In this document: piece by piece, positions 1 to 9,288 of the stretch
Layout: each line of letters starts with the position of its first letter
How positions within the stretch are numbered: position 1 is the stretch's first letter
Source: Verrucomicrobiales bacterium
Lineage (GTDB): Bacteria > Verrucomicrobiota > Verrucomicrobiia > Limisphaerales > J093
Direction of reading: 5' to 3'
Assembly: GCA_015075445.1 (NCBI GenBank)
Contig: JABTUJ010000023.1
Span: 62,001 to 126,000, forward strand
Length of the DNA stretch: 64,000 nt
Translations under genes and position numbers: made by a program
Notes under the pieces: generated by a model
Told to the model about the DNA's origin: nothing
The model's input: the letters and a program-made list of their open reading frames with translations, nothing else
Databases searched by the model: none

Positions 1-2267
1 CTGACCTCGAAGTCCTGCACCGGGCTTCCCAAGTCCACCGGTTCGGTGAGCGGCCGCCTCCCTTCGGGATCCCAGAGCCGGAACGATCGTTCGCCGACCA
101 AGGCCACGTGCGTCTCAGCCGCGAGGACCGCCCGATTCACGGTCCCGTTGGTGGCGCTCCAGAGAGTGGTCAAGCTGGTCGCACTCAGCCAATGCGTCGC
201 GGGCAGACCGGGGGCCAGGAGTCGGCGCCCCTCCTCCGCGAATCGGATCTCGCCGGCGTAAGCGGACACTTCGGTCCGCGCGATGACCTCTCCCCCCGGC
301 AACTCCAACAAACACAGCGCCACGGTCCCCGCCCTTCCAGCCGGCCCCACGCCCAGCAGACGAGTCGGTGTAGGGCTGAAGATTAGGTGCGTGATCCGGT
401 GGGGCACCGTCATAGGCCCCGCCAGCCGTGCTCCGCTCTCCACCTCCCAAACGTTCACCACCCCGATCCCCTCGGCCGTTGCCATCTGGCGACCGTCTTC
501 GCTCAGCGACGCAACCTGGACAGCCCCCGGTGCCTTGAATCGGGTCGTGGACCGACCCGACTCCAGATCCCACAGCAGCAGTTCGCCGTTCGGCGTCCAC
601 GTCGAGAGGCCTGTGGCGTTGGTCCCAAACTGGAGTCCTGACAATCCCGCGGGATGCGGCAAGGGCGGAGAGACGGGCGCCCCATCCGCCACGCGCCACA
701 CACGCACTTCCCGACCCGGACTCGCCTTCCCCACACCCGCGACCGTAGCCAGAAAAGCCCCGCCCGGACTGAACTCCATCAGGTGGATGTTCTCCGCATG
801 CTGCCATGGGTTGGTGAGCGCCTCGCCCGTCAAGGCATCCCAAATACGCACCTTCCCACCCGCGTGATGGATCGCCACACGCGTGCCGTCCGGATTGAAC
901 CGGACGTGCAGCGCCCCCGCGCCGGCCTGGTCCAAGACCGTCAGCGGGAGCACATGACGCCGATAGCTCAATGCCGCCATCAGGCGGGAGACCGCCGGCG
1001 CGTGCGCGGGAGCCAGTTCGACGGCTTGGGCGAGGTGGACCAAACCTCGGAGATTTTGACCATCCAGGAACCTCGATTCGGCGTCGCCAAGATGCGAAGC
1101 CGTCATACGTTCGATGAGCCGCGCGTTCGCCTCCACCGCCCGTCGCCACTGCCACAGCGTCGTCCCGAATCCCACGGTCACTGCCACTACCAAGCCGACC
1201 GCCAGCGTGCCCACCACCGGATTGCGCTTCCACCATTTGCCCAGCCGCCTCCCAACACCGCCCGGTCGCGCCTGAATCGGGCGGTTGGCCAGGAAACGAT
1301 CCAGATCCTCCACCAGCGCCCTTGCCGTCCCGTACCGCCGCGCCGACTCCTTCTCGAGACACTTGAGACAGACTGTCTCCAAATCCCGCGGAACGGCTGA
1401 GTTCAATTGCCGCGGCGAGACCGGCGACTGTTCGACGACCTGTCGCAGGGTATCCGCGAGCGTCGTTGCCAGGAAGGGCGGGCGCCCGGTCATGAGGAAA
1501 TACAGGATGGCGCCCAGGGCATACACGTCGCTTGCCGGGCCCACCGCCCCGTGCTCGGCCGAGGCTTGCTCGGGGGGCGCATAAATCGGTGAACCCAGGG
1601 CATGCCCGCTCAGCGTCAGGCTCGATTCCAGGCCCAACCGCTTCGCCAGCCCGAAGTCGCTCACCCGCGGCCGGTCATCCCGACCGATGAGCACGTTCGC
1701 CGGCTTGAGGTCGCGATGCACCACGCCTTGCTCGTGCGCGTAATGGATCGCATCGGCAATCGCTCGCAGGTAAGCCGCTGCGCGCCGGGCCTCAAGGGGC
1801 CGCCCATCCGCCACCGCCGCGAGATCCGCGCCCTCGACATACTCCATCGAGTAGTAGAGTTGCCCCTCGTGTTCGCCAGTCTCGAACACCGGCACAATCC
1901 CTGGGTGCCGCAGCCCGCCCGCCGCCGCTGCTTCCTGACGGAATCGTCGCCGGAACGCATCGTCGGCATAGGCTCCGCCCAGCAGCAGTTTCAGCGCGAC
2001 CATCCGGTCGAGATTCCGCTGCCGCGCCCGATACACCACCCCCATCCCGCCCCGCCCGATGAACTCGAGAACCTCATATCCCGGGATTCGCGGCAACGGT
2101 GCCGCTGCCTCAGCGACCTCCTCGAACCGCACCGGCTCGGCAGCCACCGCCGCCGGGTTCTCGAGCGCATCCTGCAACGCGCAACCGGCACACACACGAA
2201 ACGGGGACCCCGCCGGCAGCGGTTGACCGCACTGCGAACACGTTCCCTGGGATGGGTTGTCAGCCAT
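1..2267 (-). CDS. Ser/Thr protein kinase with WD40 sensor region (partial, C-terminus off the left edge)
   Basis: Read from an ATG at 2267, the minus strand is open for 755 codons to the window edge. A short zinc-ribbon-like N-terminus has cysteine pairs at residues 10/13 and 26/29. A Hanks-type kinase domain follows: glycine loop IGRGGMGVVY (70-79), ATP-binding lysine in VALKLLL (K93), catalytic loop HRDLKPANVL, and DFG in VSDFGLAKRL. After the kinase comes one hydrophobic segment (NPVVGTLAVGLVVAVTVGFG), then repeated WD-type units such as VRIWDALTG, VRVWRVADG, LLLWDLESG and VNVWEVESG. The family is a membrane kinase with an internal N-terminal kinase and a C-terminal beta-propeller. The ECF sigma factor gene lies 60 bp upstream on the same strand, so the two are probably one operon and one signalling pathway. 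The input signal cannot be told from the sequence. Confidence 0.93.
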   Translation of the reverse strand, partial: MADNPSQGTCSQCGQPLPAGSPFRVCAGCALQDALENPAAVAAEPVRFEEVAEAAAPLPRIPGYEVLEFIGRGGMGVVYRARQRNLDRMVALKLLLGGAYADDAFRRRFRQEAAAAGGLRHPGIVPVFETGEHEGQLYYSMEYVEGADLAAVADGRPLEARRAAAYLRAIADAIHYAHEQGVVHRDLKPANVLIGRDDRPRVSDFGLAKRLGLESSLTLSGHALGSPIYAPPEQASAEHGAVGPASDVYALGAILYFLMTGRPPFLATTLADTLRQVVEQSPVSPRQLNSAVPRDLETVCLKCLEKESARRYGTARALVEDLDRFLANRPIQARPGGVGRRLGKWWKRNPVVGTLAVGLVVAVTVGFGTTLWQWRRAVEANARLIERMTASHLGDAESRFLDGQNLRGLVHLAQAVELAPAHAPAVSRLMAALSYRRHVLPLTVLDQAGAGALHVRFNPDGTRVAIHHAGGKVRIWDALTGEALTNPWQHAENIHLMEFSPGGAFLATVAGVGKASPGREVRVWRVADGAPVSPPLPHPAGLSGLQFGTNATGLSTWTPNGELLLWDLESGRSTTRFKAPGAVQVASLSEDGRQMATAEGIGVVNVWEVESGARLAGPMTVPHRITHLIFSPTPTRLLGVGPAGRAGTVALCLLELPGGEVIARTEVSAYAGEIRFAEEGRRLLAPGLPATHWLSATSLTTLWSATNGTVNRAVLAAETHVALVGERSFRLWDPEGRRPLTEPVDLGSPVQDFEV

Positions 2268-2327
2268 CACTTCGTTCTCCGGTTTGCAGGGCAGACCGTC
2301 GGGACCCGGGATCCGCAGCCCACTGCT

Positions 2328-3062
2328 TCATCCGCGGGCCAACAGGCACGTCAAATGACGCAATTCGTCCTCGACGTCTTTCGGATCCCGCACGGTCCGC
2401 TCCACACCCTCGCGGATGAGGTAACGCAGCCGCTCTCGCAGCCGTCGGGCCCGCTGCTTGACCGCCCCCTCCGACATGCCAAAGCGGACGCCGATCCGCT
2501 GATACGTCCCAGGGTCACTGTCCCCGAACAACACCGGTTCAAGCACCTCGAGCAACTCCCCGTGCCCGCGTCGAGCCTCTTCTGCCCGGAGCCGGCCCGC
2601 GGCATTCGCGAACACCGTCCTGGCCCACTCCCGGTCAAACGCTTCCGCGGGCGACAGCCCCGGATCCGGCGGATCCAGCAACCGCTGTCCTTCGCCGTCC
2701 ACCTCGTCCAGCCGGACCACCCACCGGCCGCCGCCCCGCTTCTGCGCCCGCGACCGGTCATACACATCGCTGACGTAGTGCTTCAGCGCGGCGAGGAGAA
2801 AGGACCGGAACCGACCCCCCTCACACTCCACCTGGGCCAGAAATTCCCGCGACAGAATGAACTCGAAGAACCCTTGCGCCAGGTCCTTGGCGTCGTGATG
2901 GGGGTTGCGCTGACGCAGGAACGCATACACCGGCGGCCAGTACTCCCGGCACAACTGTTCGAGGCTCTCTTCCCGCCCGTGGCCAGCCGACACAACGACG
3001 CTCCAATGGGTGGTCGGGAAGGCCACCGGTTCGCGTCGGGGGTAGGACGAACTTGGGTCCAC
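2328..3062 (-). CDS. ECF-type RNA polymerase sigma factor, kinase-linked
   Basis: The conserved reading begins FPTTHWSVVV, as in the ECF sigma factors of Planctomycetes and Verrucomicrobia that sit beside Ser/Thr kinases. It continues through a region-2 core (LCREYWPPVYAFLRQRNP, DAKDLAQGFFEFIL, GRFRSFLLAALKHY) to a region-4 helix-turn-helix (TYQRIGVRFGMSEGAVKQRA). Length is about 244 residues from a GTG at 3062, the chosen start. The frame stays open upstream to 3830 and a TTG near 3107 is possible, but residues before the FPTTHW block look like out-of-frame intergenic sequence. It ends 60 bp before the kinase gene, so the pair is probably co-transcribed. The family directs RNA polymerase to a small regulon; the targets are unknown. 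Confidence 0.85.
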   Translation of the reverse strand: MDPSSSYPRREPVAFPTTHWSVVVSAGHGREESLEQLCREYWPPVYAFLRQRNPHHDAKDLAQGFFEFILSREFLAQVECEGGRFRSFLLAALKHYVSDVYDRSRAQKRGGGRWVVRLDEVDGEGQRLLDPPDPGLSPAEAFDREWARTVFANAAGRLRAEEARRGHGELLEVLEPVLFGDSDPGTYQRIGVRFGMSEGAVKQRARRLRERLRYLIREGVERTVRDPKDVEDELRHLTCLLARG

Positions 3063-3221
3063 AGGCTGAACGCCGCGCAGCCTCGGCGAGCCCCACCCCC
3101 TTGCCAAGCCGAATCGGGCGATCGACCACGCGTTTCGTCCCGCCGCGGTCCTCGCCGTCTCCCCGGATTCTGGGGCGTCCGCATCCAACCCTCCGCTGTG
3201 ATGCAGGCGTTGCCCCCCGAT

Positions 3222-3243
3222 GTGGTGCAGGCTTCCAGCCTGC
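3222..3243 (+). repeat. 22-bp palindromic REP copy, left of the parDE-like module
   Basis: GTGGTGCAGGCTTCCAGCCTGC contains a perfect inverted repeat, GCAGGC-ttcca-GCCTGC. A second copy with 21 of 22 bases identical lies at 4011-4032 in the same orientation. The pair brackets the toxin-antitoxin module between them. Confidence 0.8.
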
Positions 3244-3288
3244 CTCTGGCTGTTTGACTCGCGCTTCGCGCTGCGGGATGCTGTTCCC

Positions 3289-3549
3289 ATGCCGATTGTG
3301 CTGGCCAAAGATGTCGAGGATTTCCTCGAGGACCAGGTTCGTGCGGGTGTCGCGGCGAGCGCCAGTGAACTGGCCAACGACGTGCTTCGATCCGTGCGCG
3401 AGCAGCAGCGCAAGCCCTTCGAGGTCACGCCTGAACTCGAGACCTGGTTGCTCCAGTCTGCAGATAAGCCGACCACGCCGCTGACCCGGGCAGACTTCGA
3501 CGCCATCCGTGAAAGAGTTCGCCGGCGTGCCAGAGCCCCCCTTTCATGA
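3289..3549 (+). CDS. ParD-like antitoxin (type II toxin-antitoxin)
   Basis: An 86-residue acidic/basic small protein starting MPIVLAKDVEDFLEDQV, with a C-terminal block (TPELETWLLQSADKPTTPL then ADFDAIRERVRRRA) characteristic of ParD-like antitoxins. The ATG at 3289 is preferred to an in-frame upstream start at 3220 because the extra residues are encoded by the REP element. The stop overlaps the start of the toxin gene in ATGA, so the two are translationally coupled. The family binds its own promoter through the N-terminus and neutralises the ParE toxin through the C-terminus. The gene looks intact. Confidence 0.8.
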   Translation: MPIVLAKDVEDFLEDQVRAGVAASASELANDVLRSVREQQRKPFEVTPELETWLLQSADKPTTPLTRADFDAIRERVRRRARAPLS

Positions 3550-4079
3550 ACGTCCGCAAGACGGACGATTCTACTCTCGACGTCGAGCGGCAGGCTGAGT
3601 GGTACGCCATCCACGCTGGCTGGAAGGTGGCTGATCGTTACTTGGACACGGTGGAAGCCACCTGTCGTCTGCTCGGCGAACATCCTCAACTTGGCCCCCG
3701 CGGCGGCCTTGCGCACGCGCTTCTGCGCGACTGGCGCTTCTTCCTCCTCTTTCGCCCGTTCCACAAGCACATCCTGTTCTACCAAGTCCTCGCCGATGAG
3801 GTCCTGCTGCGCCGCGCCATGCACGGACATCGTGATTTGCCGCGCCGACTGCTCGAACCGCCCGAACCCCCTGAGCGCCGCAGGAACCGCGCCGCGACGA
3901 GGCGTCCTTGGCCGCGCCCGTCGTGGTGGTGTCTCGCGCAGCCCCTTGTTCGTGGGTGTTCATGGCCACCCGGCGATTCCAAGTGGAACAGGTCGCTTTC
4001 CACGAACCTTGTGGTGCGGGCTTCCAGCCTGCACCCGAGGGATTCATGGTCCCTGGGCATGGCCGTGGAGGCCAAGTGA
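3546..4079 (+). CDS. ParE/RelE-like toxin with an abnormal C-terminal extension
   Basis: The first ~105 residues fit a ParE/RelE toxin: DVERQAEWYAIHAGWKVADR, then YLDTVEATCRLLGEHPQLG, LLRDWRFFLLFRPFHKHILF and a terminal VLLRRAMHGHRDLPRRLL block. Start is the ATG overlapping the antitoxin stop. The frame runs on to 177 codons. The last ~70 residues are Pro/Arg/Trp-rich, look unlike any fold, and read straight through the REP copy at 4011-4032. Family members usually end near 95-110 residues. I infer that the native stop was lost by mutation or by insertion of REP-containing sequence, so function is doubtful. Confidence 0.7.
   Translation: MNVRKTDDSTLDVERQAEWYAIHAGWKVADRYLDTVEATCRLLGEHPQLGPRGGLAHALLRDWRFFLLFRPFHKHILFYQVLADEVLLRRAMHGHRDLPRRLLEPPEPPERRRNRAATRRPWPRPSWWCLAQPLVRGCSWPPGDSKWNRSLSTNLVVRASSLHPRDSWSLGMAVEAK
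4011..4032 (+). repeat. 22-bp REP copy, right of the parDE-like module
   Basis: GTGGTGCGGGCTTCCAGCCTGC is a direct copy (21/22) of the element at 3222. It lies inside the C-terminal extension of the toxin reading frame. Confidence 0.8.
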
Positions 4080-4094
4080 GCTTTCCACGACCCT

Positions 4095-4138
4095 GTAGCC
4101 TCGGACGTCAGTCCGCGCCAACCGACGTCGGCGGCTAC
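4095..4138. repeat. Imperfect hairpin of the GACGTCGGCG family
   Basis: GTAGCCTCGGACGTC and GACGTCGGCGGCTAC form a stem with 13 of 15 positions pairing around a 14-base loop. The same core is found as an inverted pair at 40557-40654 and as a half-site near 37613, so this is a dispersed palindromic repeat. Confidence 0.7.
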
Positions 4139-4177
4139 GCCTGCCGGGTTCATGGCATTTCCAGCCTTCTGAGACCT

Positions 4178-5926
4178 TACTCAAGGAGGCGCGATTTTTT
4201 AGCGGGTGAAAGAAAGGCTCGAAATGCATGTCAACATTGGCTGCAGAGTGAGCTTGCACAAAAACGCACTGACGCAGAGCAGGCATTTCGAGTGAAGCCG
4301 TTTACCGCAAGATCCTCCGCGAGCCGCAAACCGAATCGAGCGGCGGCTCGCGCTAAGAACTGGTCGGCGCAGGCCCAGCCGGCATGCTGCGGGTGGCAAT
4401 ATCCATATGGCGATGGGCGAGCGCTCCGGGGCCGTGGGCTGTGGGGGCGTAGGCGTCATTCTTGGTGCGGTTGGGCTTGGTGAAGGATCGATGAACACGC
4501 ACCTGCTCAAGGTGCGCCTGCCCTATCACGAGGCGACCGTGTCCTGAACTGATGGCAACATCCTGGCGGGGGCGGGCGGCTCGAAGACGTCGAACTGCGC
4601 CGACAGGACGAACAGTTCCTCAATGGCTGGGGGCCAGCGGCTGCCGACTACCGGCCGGGGTTCACGCGTTTTGCCTCGGCGGACATCCTCATGTTGCAGG
4701 GTGCATCACCGCACGCGCCAACGGGTCTGGGCGAAAACCCGGGGCTTCCTGGCGGAGGGCGTTCATCGATATGGATGGCTCGATCGCTGGCACCGACGGC
4801 GAGTGCAAGGGCTGGATCGGCCGCTCGTACAAGGGCATCTGGGGTTACCATCCGCTGGTGGTGAGCCTGGCCAGCACAAGAGTCCTCACCTGGTCAGCCG
4901 TCCGCAGCGTCCCAGCCACGAAGATGGTGTCGCCTGGATTGACCGGGCCCTGGCGCTGGTGAAGCCGCACGCCGGCCAAGTGACGATCCGGGGCGACACC
5001 GACTTCTCGCACACCGCAACTGGACCGGTGGGACGCCCAAAGGGGTGAAAGTTCATCCTGGGCCTGGACGCGCCCACCCAAGGTGGTCGCCCTGGCCAGC
5101 GCCCTGCCGGCGAGGCCTGGAACGGGCTGGACGCCTGCCCATTACGGGATTCTCACCGAACCGCGCACCAAGCCCGACCGGTCAAGGCGATCGACTGCGG
5201 AAGAACTTCGAACATCGTGCTGGTGGGGAGGATGTGGCCAAGATCAGTACTGGCCCGGCGGCCTGCCAAAGAGACTACCGGTAGTGGCGATCCTGCGCAA
5301 GAACCTGGTGTACGTGAGCGGTGCCTCGGGGACGTGCTCTACTTCTTCTACCTGAGCAACCGCGGGGCTGGGCTGCCGGCGGTGGTGGGCTCATGCCAGC
5401 GGTCAGGCGACCAGAGAACGTGGTGGCCCAGCTCGAAGCGGTCCAACGCGATGCGGATGCCGGTCCGATGATCTCAACGGCAATTGGGCGGCTACATGGG
5501 TGATGGCGGCGCTGGCTGGAACCTGAAGGCGTGGTTTGCGCTGCTGGTGCCCGAGCGCGAACGGGACTGGGTTGTTGCGGATGGGTTCCGAGGATTCCTG
5601 CCAGGCGATCCCTGCTCTTGCCTTGTCAGATCGTGCGGACGGCGCGCCGGATTGTGTGGAGGATTCTGAGTTATAATCACTGGCTGAAGGATCTTTGCAA
5701 CGTTCAGGCGGATCCAGGCGTTGGAACTGGGTTGGTGGCTAAGGTCGAGCTGATGCGGCTCACGCCAGGATAGTGTGTCACGCGCGGCGTCGCAAGCGAA
5801 AATAGGAAAACAGCATAGTCGTCCGATGGGAGTCGTTCTGGCTGAAAACACCACAAGATGGGGAAACAACTCGCATTGGCGTCTCGGGGATATGACTGTT
5901 GACACTCTAACTCGCTTGTTTTAGGT
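4178..5926 (+). mobile_element. Decayed copy of an IS1380-family insertion sequence
   Basis: The segment is a close copy, in the same orientation, of the intact element at 24064-25898. Both begin with a (c)ctcaagga-gcgcgatttttt left end and finish with aactcgcttgttttagg. This copy is about 86 bp shorter overall and carries many small deletions and insertions spread along its length. A CTAG remains at the right junction (5927-5930), matching the duplication around the intact copy, but no clean CTAG is seen on the left, where CTTA precedes ctcaagg. It lies immediately downstream of the stop of the secreted Ig-like protein at 5942. Confidence 0.85.
4270..5738 (+). pseudogene. Multiply frameshifted IS1380-family transposase
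   Basis: Translated pieces in all three forward frames match the 508-residue transposase at 24162. Examples are the block around DMDGSIAGTDGECKGWIGRS, the TIRGDTDFSHTATG catalytic block, and the end with ARRIVWRILSYNHWLKDL. No frame runs through. Compared with the intact copy there are lost dinucleotides and longer gaps (for example after gcgtcatt near 4458 and near 4550) as well as substitutions. Even the stop region has changed: ggttgag became ggttgg. It cannot encode an active transposase as given. The dense indels may be partly consensus error rather than decay. Confidence 0.85.
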
Positions 5927-5941
5927 CTAGAGGCGCCGTGA

Positions 5942-8900
5942 TCATTGCACCGGAACGACCAGCCGGTAGAAGGCCCTCACTCCGCCCGGGGCAATTCGCA
6001 GCAGTTCGTGCCCGTCCGGCAGTTCTCCGTTCGTCATCACCGGGGTCCAGTTCTCCAGGTCGGGCGACTGCTCGAGAATGGTTCTCACGGCGCAGCTCCC
6101 CCGGACCACGAGACGAAGCCCGGTCGCGGTCCACTCCGCTGCCAATCGCGGACAGGCACAAGGTGTCCCCCCTCCCGTGACCTCGATCGCGTGTTGGGAC
6201 GGGTGCTGAAAGCGGGCGTTCACCGTGTAGAACATGGACGCCTCCGTCGGTTGTTCTGCCACCACAACGCTGTGCAGCGCCACGCGGCCCGGCCCTCCGA
6301 CCTGGCCGACACCAAAGATCACTTCGCCCTTCCCGACTCGCACCCGCGGGCTCCGGATCGGGCTGTCATCCGCCTCGATCCACGCATCCAACACCCTGAG
6401 CCCCTCGGGAATGGTCTGCGTCACCACCACACCCCCGGCCGCACACGCGCCGTTGTTGCTCACGACGGCGATCAACTCCGTGGGCACACAGGGCTTGAGC
6501 TGGGTTGCTGGCGGAGGCGTCAGCGAAGTGACAAAGTTCTCGCAGTGCGCCCCCAGCAGCCACAGGACGGCGTTCTGGAACAGCAACCGTCGCTGGACCA
6601 ACGAGTCCGCCGCCTCCGCCTCCGTACACACGCTCTCCCCGCCTTGAGACGGCTGGCCTCCAGCCACCAGGAACCCCTGTACCACACGGAAGCCCAGGAA
6701 CGGATTCTCGGGCTCGTCGAAACCTGGATAGCGAAGCAGGACCGGCGAGTCCCCCAGCGTCGCCCGCACCTCGCCCCCGCCCGTCGCGGCCACCCGTGGC
6801 AGGGCGCGGGGATAACAGAAATCCGTGACGCCAGGCCTGCTGCTTCCCGGAGGGAAGTTGCTGCCAAAGAACTCGTTCACGCGGTTGGCCGGTTCGAGAC
6901 GCTGGACGAACCCGGGTCCGGTTTCCCCCGGCACGGGACTCAAACCGATCAACCCAGTCCAGCGCTGCCGTGTGGCGCCGGACAACTCGTCCGCCGCCAA
7001 CGCCAATCGTTCGCCCATGAGATACACGGCAACCCCGCTCTGCCAGCCTTGCCAGAGGGTCTCGACCACGTTCGCGGCAATACCGCCCAGCGTCGTCCCC
7101 ACGTCAGCCGAGATCAGCATGCGGAAGCCCTCTGCCATCGCCGGGTTCACCTGCGCTGCCTCGACGATCCGTACATCGGGCTCATACCATTCCGCCGTGA
7201 TGCTCGTGGGAGAGGGGATCTGGAACTCCTCCGCGGCGGACAGGTACCGCGACAGCGTGCCGATTTCCGGATCGTCGGGACTCCCGATCAGCAGGATGTC
7301 ACCGCCGATGGCTTCCACGCTCACGGGGGCTGAGCGCGTACTCAGGCCGTCGTCGTCCGTGGCCACGGCCACGAAGGTATAACTCCCCTCCGGACCGATA
7401 CCTGGGTAATCCATGACAAAAGGCGGCTGGGTCACCGTTCCGATGGGGATTTCAGGGTCTGTCGGTCCCGAACCCGTGCGGTAGAAAGCCACGCCCGCGA
7501 CCTCCCCGTCCATGTCGTGTGCGATCACCTCGAGTCGCAGCAACCGGTTCCTTGCCACCAACTGACCCCCAACGGGGTGAACGAAGGACACGGTCGGCGG
7601 CGTGGGCTGCGGCAGCACCGTGACGACCACAGTCGTGCTGCGGGCGACGGCGTCGTCATCGTCCGTCGCGTGGGCCGTGAGCCGATAGGTGCCGGCCACA
7701 ACGCCCTGCCACAAAAGCTGGAAGGGAGCCGATGTCACCACACCAAGGGGAGCCCCTTCCGCGAAGAACTCCACCTGCCGGACCTGGCCATCTTGGTCGG
7801 TGGCGACCGCCTCCAATTGGATGGCAGCCGGTTCCTCGAACCGCTGGCCGTTGGTCGGTCGGGTGAGGTTGACCGCCGGCGGCAAGTTCGGAAGCACGAC
7901 GGGATTCACCGTCACCGAGAACTGCCGGCTGATCGTGTCCACTGCGCCAAACTCCACGCCCCCGTCATCTTTCACCGTGACGGTGATCACTGCCCGACCG
8001 TTGCGGCCCGGAACTGGCCGGAGTCGCAAGGTGCCCTGTGCCGCCGGACTTGCGTATTCCACCATCGGCTCGGCAATGACCACGGCATTGTCGGAACTCG
8101 CCGACACCGTCAGGAACTGATCTACTTCATTCGCGGCGCCGGCGCTGATGCCAGTGAGGGCGACCCTCACCTCGCCGGAATCCTGATCGAGGGTCAGGGG
8201 GGCGAGGGCGTATAGTGTCGGCGTGTCATTGACCGGCACCACCGTGACGGCAAAGGAAACGGTCGTTACCAACCCCTGCTCATCCCCCACGCGCAGCTCG
8301 ATTCGGGCCACGCCAAACTGATCCGGCAAAGGCGGGATGGTCATCCGCGGCACTTCGCCGGTCACTGTTACCGTGATTGCACTCGCCGGAAGCAGGGCGG
8401 GATTCGAGCTCTGAACCGCGTAGGTCAGCCGGGAGTTCGGCGTGCGATCGTCGCTGACGCCGAGCACGATCTGTCGACGTCCATCCTCCAACATCGTCTG
8501 GTTCGGGATGGGCTGCACAATGGGCGGGCGGTTGTCAATCGTCGTGACTACCCGCAGATAATCCCCTGGGCGCGAGGCCTCGGTGTAAACCCGCAATCGG
8601 TTCGCCGCCAGGATCTCCCAGCCGTCGTTGACTCGCCCTTCAAAGCCCCGATTGTTGCTCTTCCAGTACGGGTACGCTCCCGCAGCGTACAGGCTCGGAC
8701 GACCTAAGACCGACGAGGACGCCACCTCCAGCGTGCCGTCATTGTCCGCCATGACCCCCAGAATCCTCTCACCCACCTCGAACTCCCAAATGTTATCGTC
8801 ACGCTTCACCGTCGCCCGGAATGGATTGTGGAAGATGAAGTAGCTGTTGACGACGGTCCCGGCCGGGATCGTAACCGACCGCAAATCCCCCACTCCCTTG

Positions 8901-9184
8901 CTGCCCATCGTAGTCCGGTACTCCGCCCAGACAGACGAAGTCAACCGGACCCCTTCCCGCTCCTCGAAGGCCTGCTGGATGATGTTTGTGGCCCCACCTT
9001 CATCGTCGGGAATGCTGGTGTTGAACCCCACGCGCAGCGGCTCGTTGAACCTGGCCAACAGCCGCTCCCGCGGCGTTGGGGTGCGCAGCGCGCCCAAGCA
9101 GATCGGGCTCAAGATCACGGCAAGCGCGCCGCACAGGAGCAGGGGACGTCGGAATGAATGAAGCGACACAATAGGGGTCTTCAT
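5942..9184 (-). CDS. Large secreted protein with cadherin/bacterial Ig-like domains
   Basis: A 1080-residue protein starting MKTPIVSLHSFRRPLLLCGA, with a cleavable-looking signal peptide (basic start, hydrophobic LLLCGALAVILSPICLG). After a unique N-terminal region come Ig-like modules, seen as repeated signatures NRPPIVQPIPNQTMLEDG, VNDTPTLYALAPLTLDQDSG and LPPAVNLTRPTNGQRFEEPA plus TPPTVSFVHPVGGQLV. The latter two resemble Big_9/Big_17 type domains with ATDDDD motifs. A Cys-containing segment and a domain resembling DUF11 (VVSNNGACAAGGVVVTQTIP) follow. The C-terminal ~60 residues (ILEQSPDLENWTPV, RAFYRLVVPVQ) match a terminal module common in Verrucomicrobia surface proteins. Role unknown; probably surface or matrix. 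The IS1380 remnant begins 15 bp beyond the stop. Confidence 0.88.
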   Translation of the reverse strand: MKTPIVSLHSFRRPLLLCGALAVILSPICLGALRTPTPRERLLARFNEPLRVGFNTSIPDDEGGATNIIQQAFEEREGVRLTSSVWAEYRTTMGSKGVGDLRSVTIPAGTVVNSYFIFHNPFRATVKRDDNIWEFEVGERILGVMADNDGTLEVASSSVLGRPSLYAAGAYPYWKSNNRGFEGRVNDGWEILAANRLRVYTEASRPGDYLRVVTTIDNRPPIVQPIPNQTMLEDGRRQIVLGVSDDRTPNSRLTYAVQSSNPALLPASAITVTVTGEVPRMTIPPLPDQFGVARIELRVGDEQGLVTTVSFAVTVVPVNDTPTLYALAPLTLDQDSGEVRVALTGISAGAANEVDQFLTVSASSDNAVVIAEPMVEYASPAAQGTLRLRPVPGRNGRAVITVTVKDDGGVEFGAVDTISRQFSVTVNPVVLPNLPPAVNLTRPTNGQRFEEPAAIQLEAVATDQDGQVRQVEFFAEGAPLGVVTSAPFQLLWQGVVAGTYRLTAHATDDDDAVARSTTVVVTVLPQPTPPTVSFVHPVGGQLVARNRLLRLEVIAHDMDGEVAGVAFYRTGSGPTDPEIPIGTVTQPPFVMDYPGIGPEGSYTFVAVATDDDGLSTRSAPVSVEAIGGDILLIGSPDDPEIGTLSRYLSAAEEFQIPSPTSITAEWYEPDVRIVEAAQVNPAMAEGFRMLISADVGTTLGGIAANVVETLWQGWQSGVAVYLMGERLALAADELSGATRQRWTGLIGLSPVPGETGPGFVQRLEPANRVNEFFGSNFPPGSSRPGVTDFCYPRALPRVAATGGGEVRATLGDSPVLLRYPGFDEPENPFLGFRVVQGFLVAGGQPSQGGESVCTEAEAADSLVQRRLLFQNAVLWLLGAHCENFVTSLTPPPATQLKPCVPTELIAVVSNNGACAAGGVVVTQTIPEGLRVLDAWIEADDSPIRSPRVRVGKGEVIFGVGQVGGPGRVALHSVVVAEQPTEASMFYTVNARFQHPSQHAIEVTGGGTPCACPRLAAEWTATGLRLVVRGSCAVRTILEQSPDLENWTPVMTNGELPDGHELLRIAPGGVRAFYRLVVPVQ

Positions 9185-9288
9185 AAGTGCGTTGTGTGAT
9201 GGAATCTCGTACTACTCGAGGCCGTATGGGCAGCTTTCAGGAACGGATCGCGTTGAAGTCTTCTACAGCGGATCATGCATCGCCGTGG

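Noticed and set aside
115..1362. 415-codon open frame on the minus strand
   Set aside because: It overlaps the kinase-WD40 frame on the same strand in another phase; the composition is Gly/Arg-rich with no motif, while the other phase shows clear WD40 units.
5942..9184. Considered whether the Ig-like protein at 5942 is truncated by the neighbouring IS1380-family remnant
   Set aside because: Its C-terminus (RAFYRLVVPVQ) is a normal terminal module and the stop lies 15 bp outside the element.
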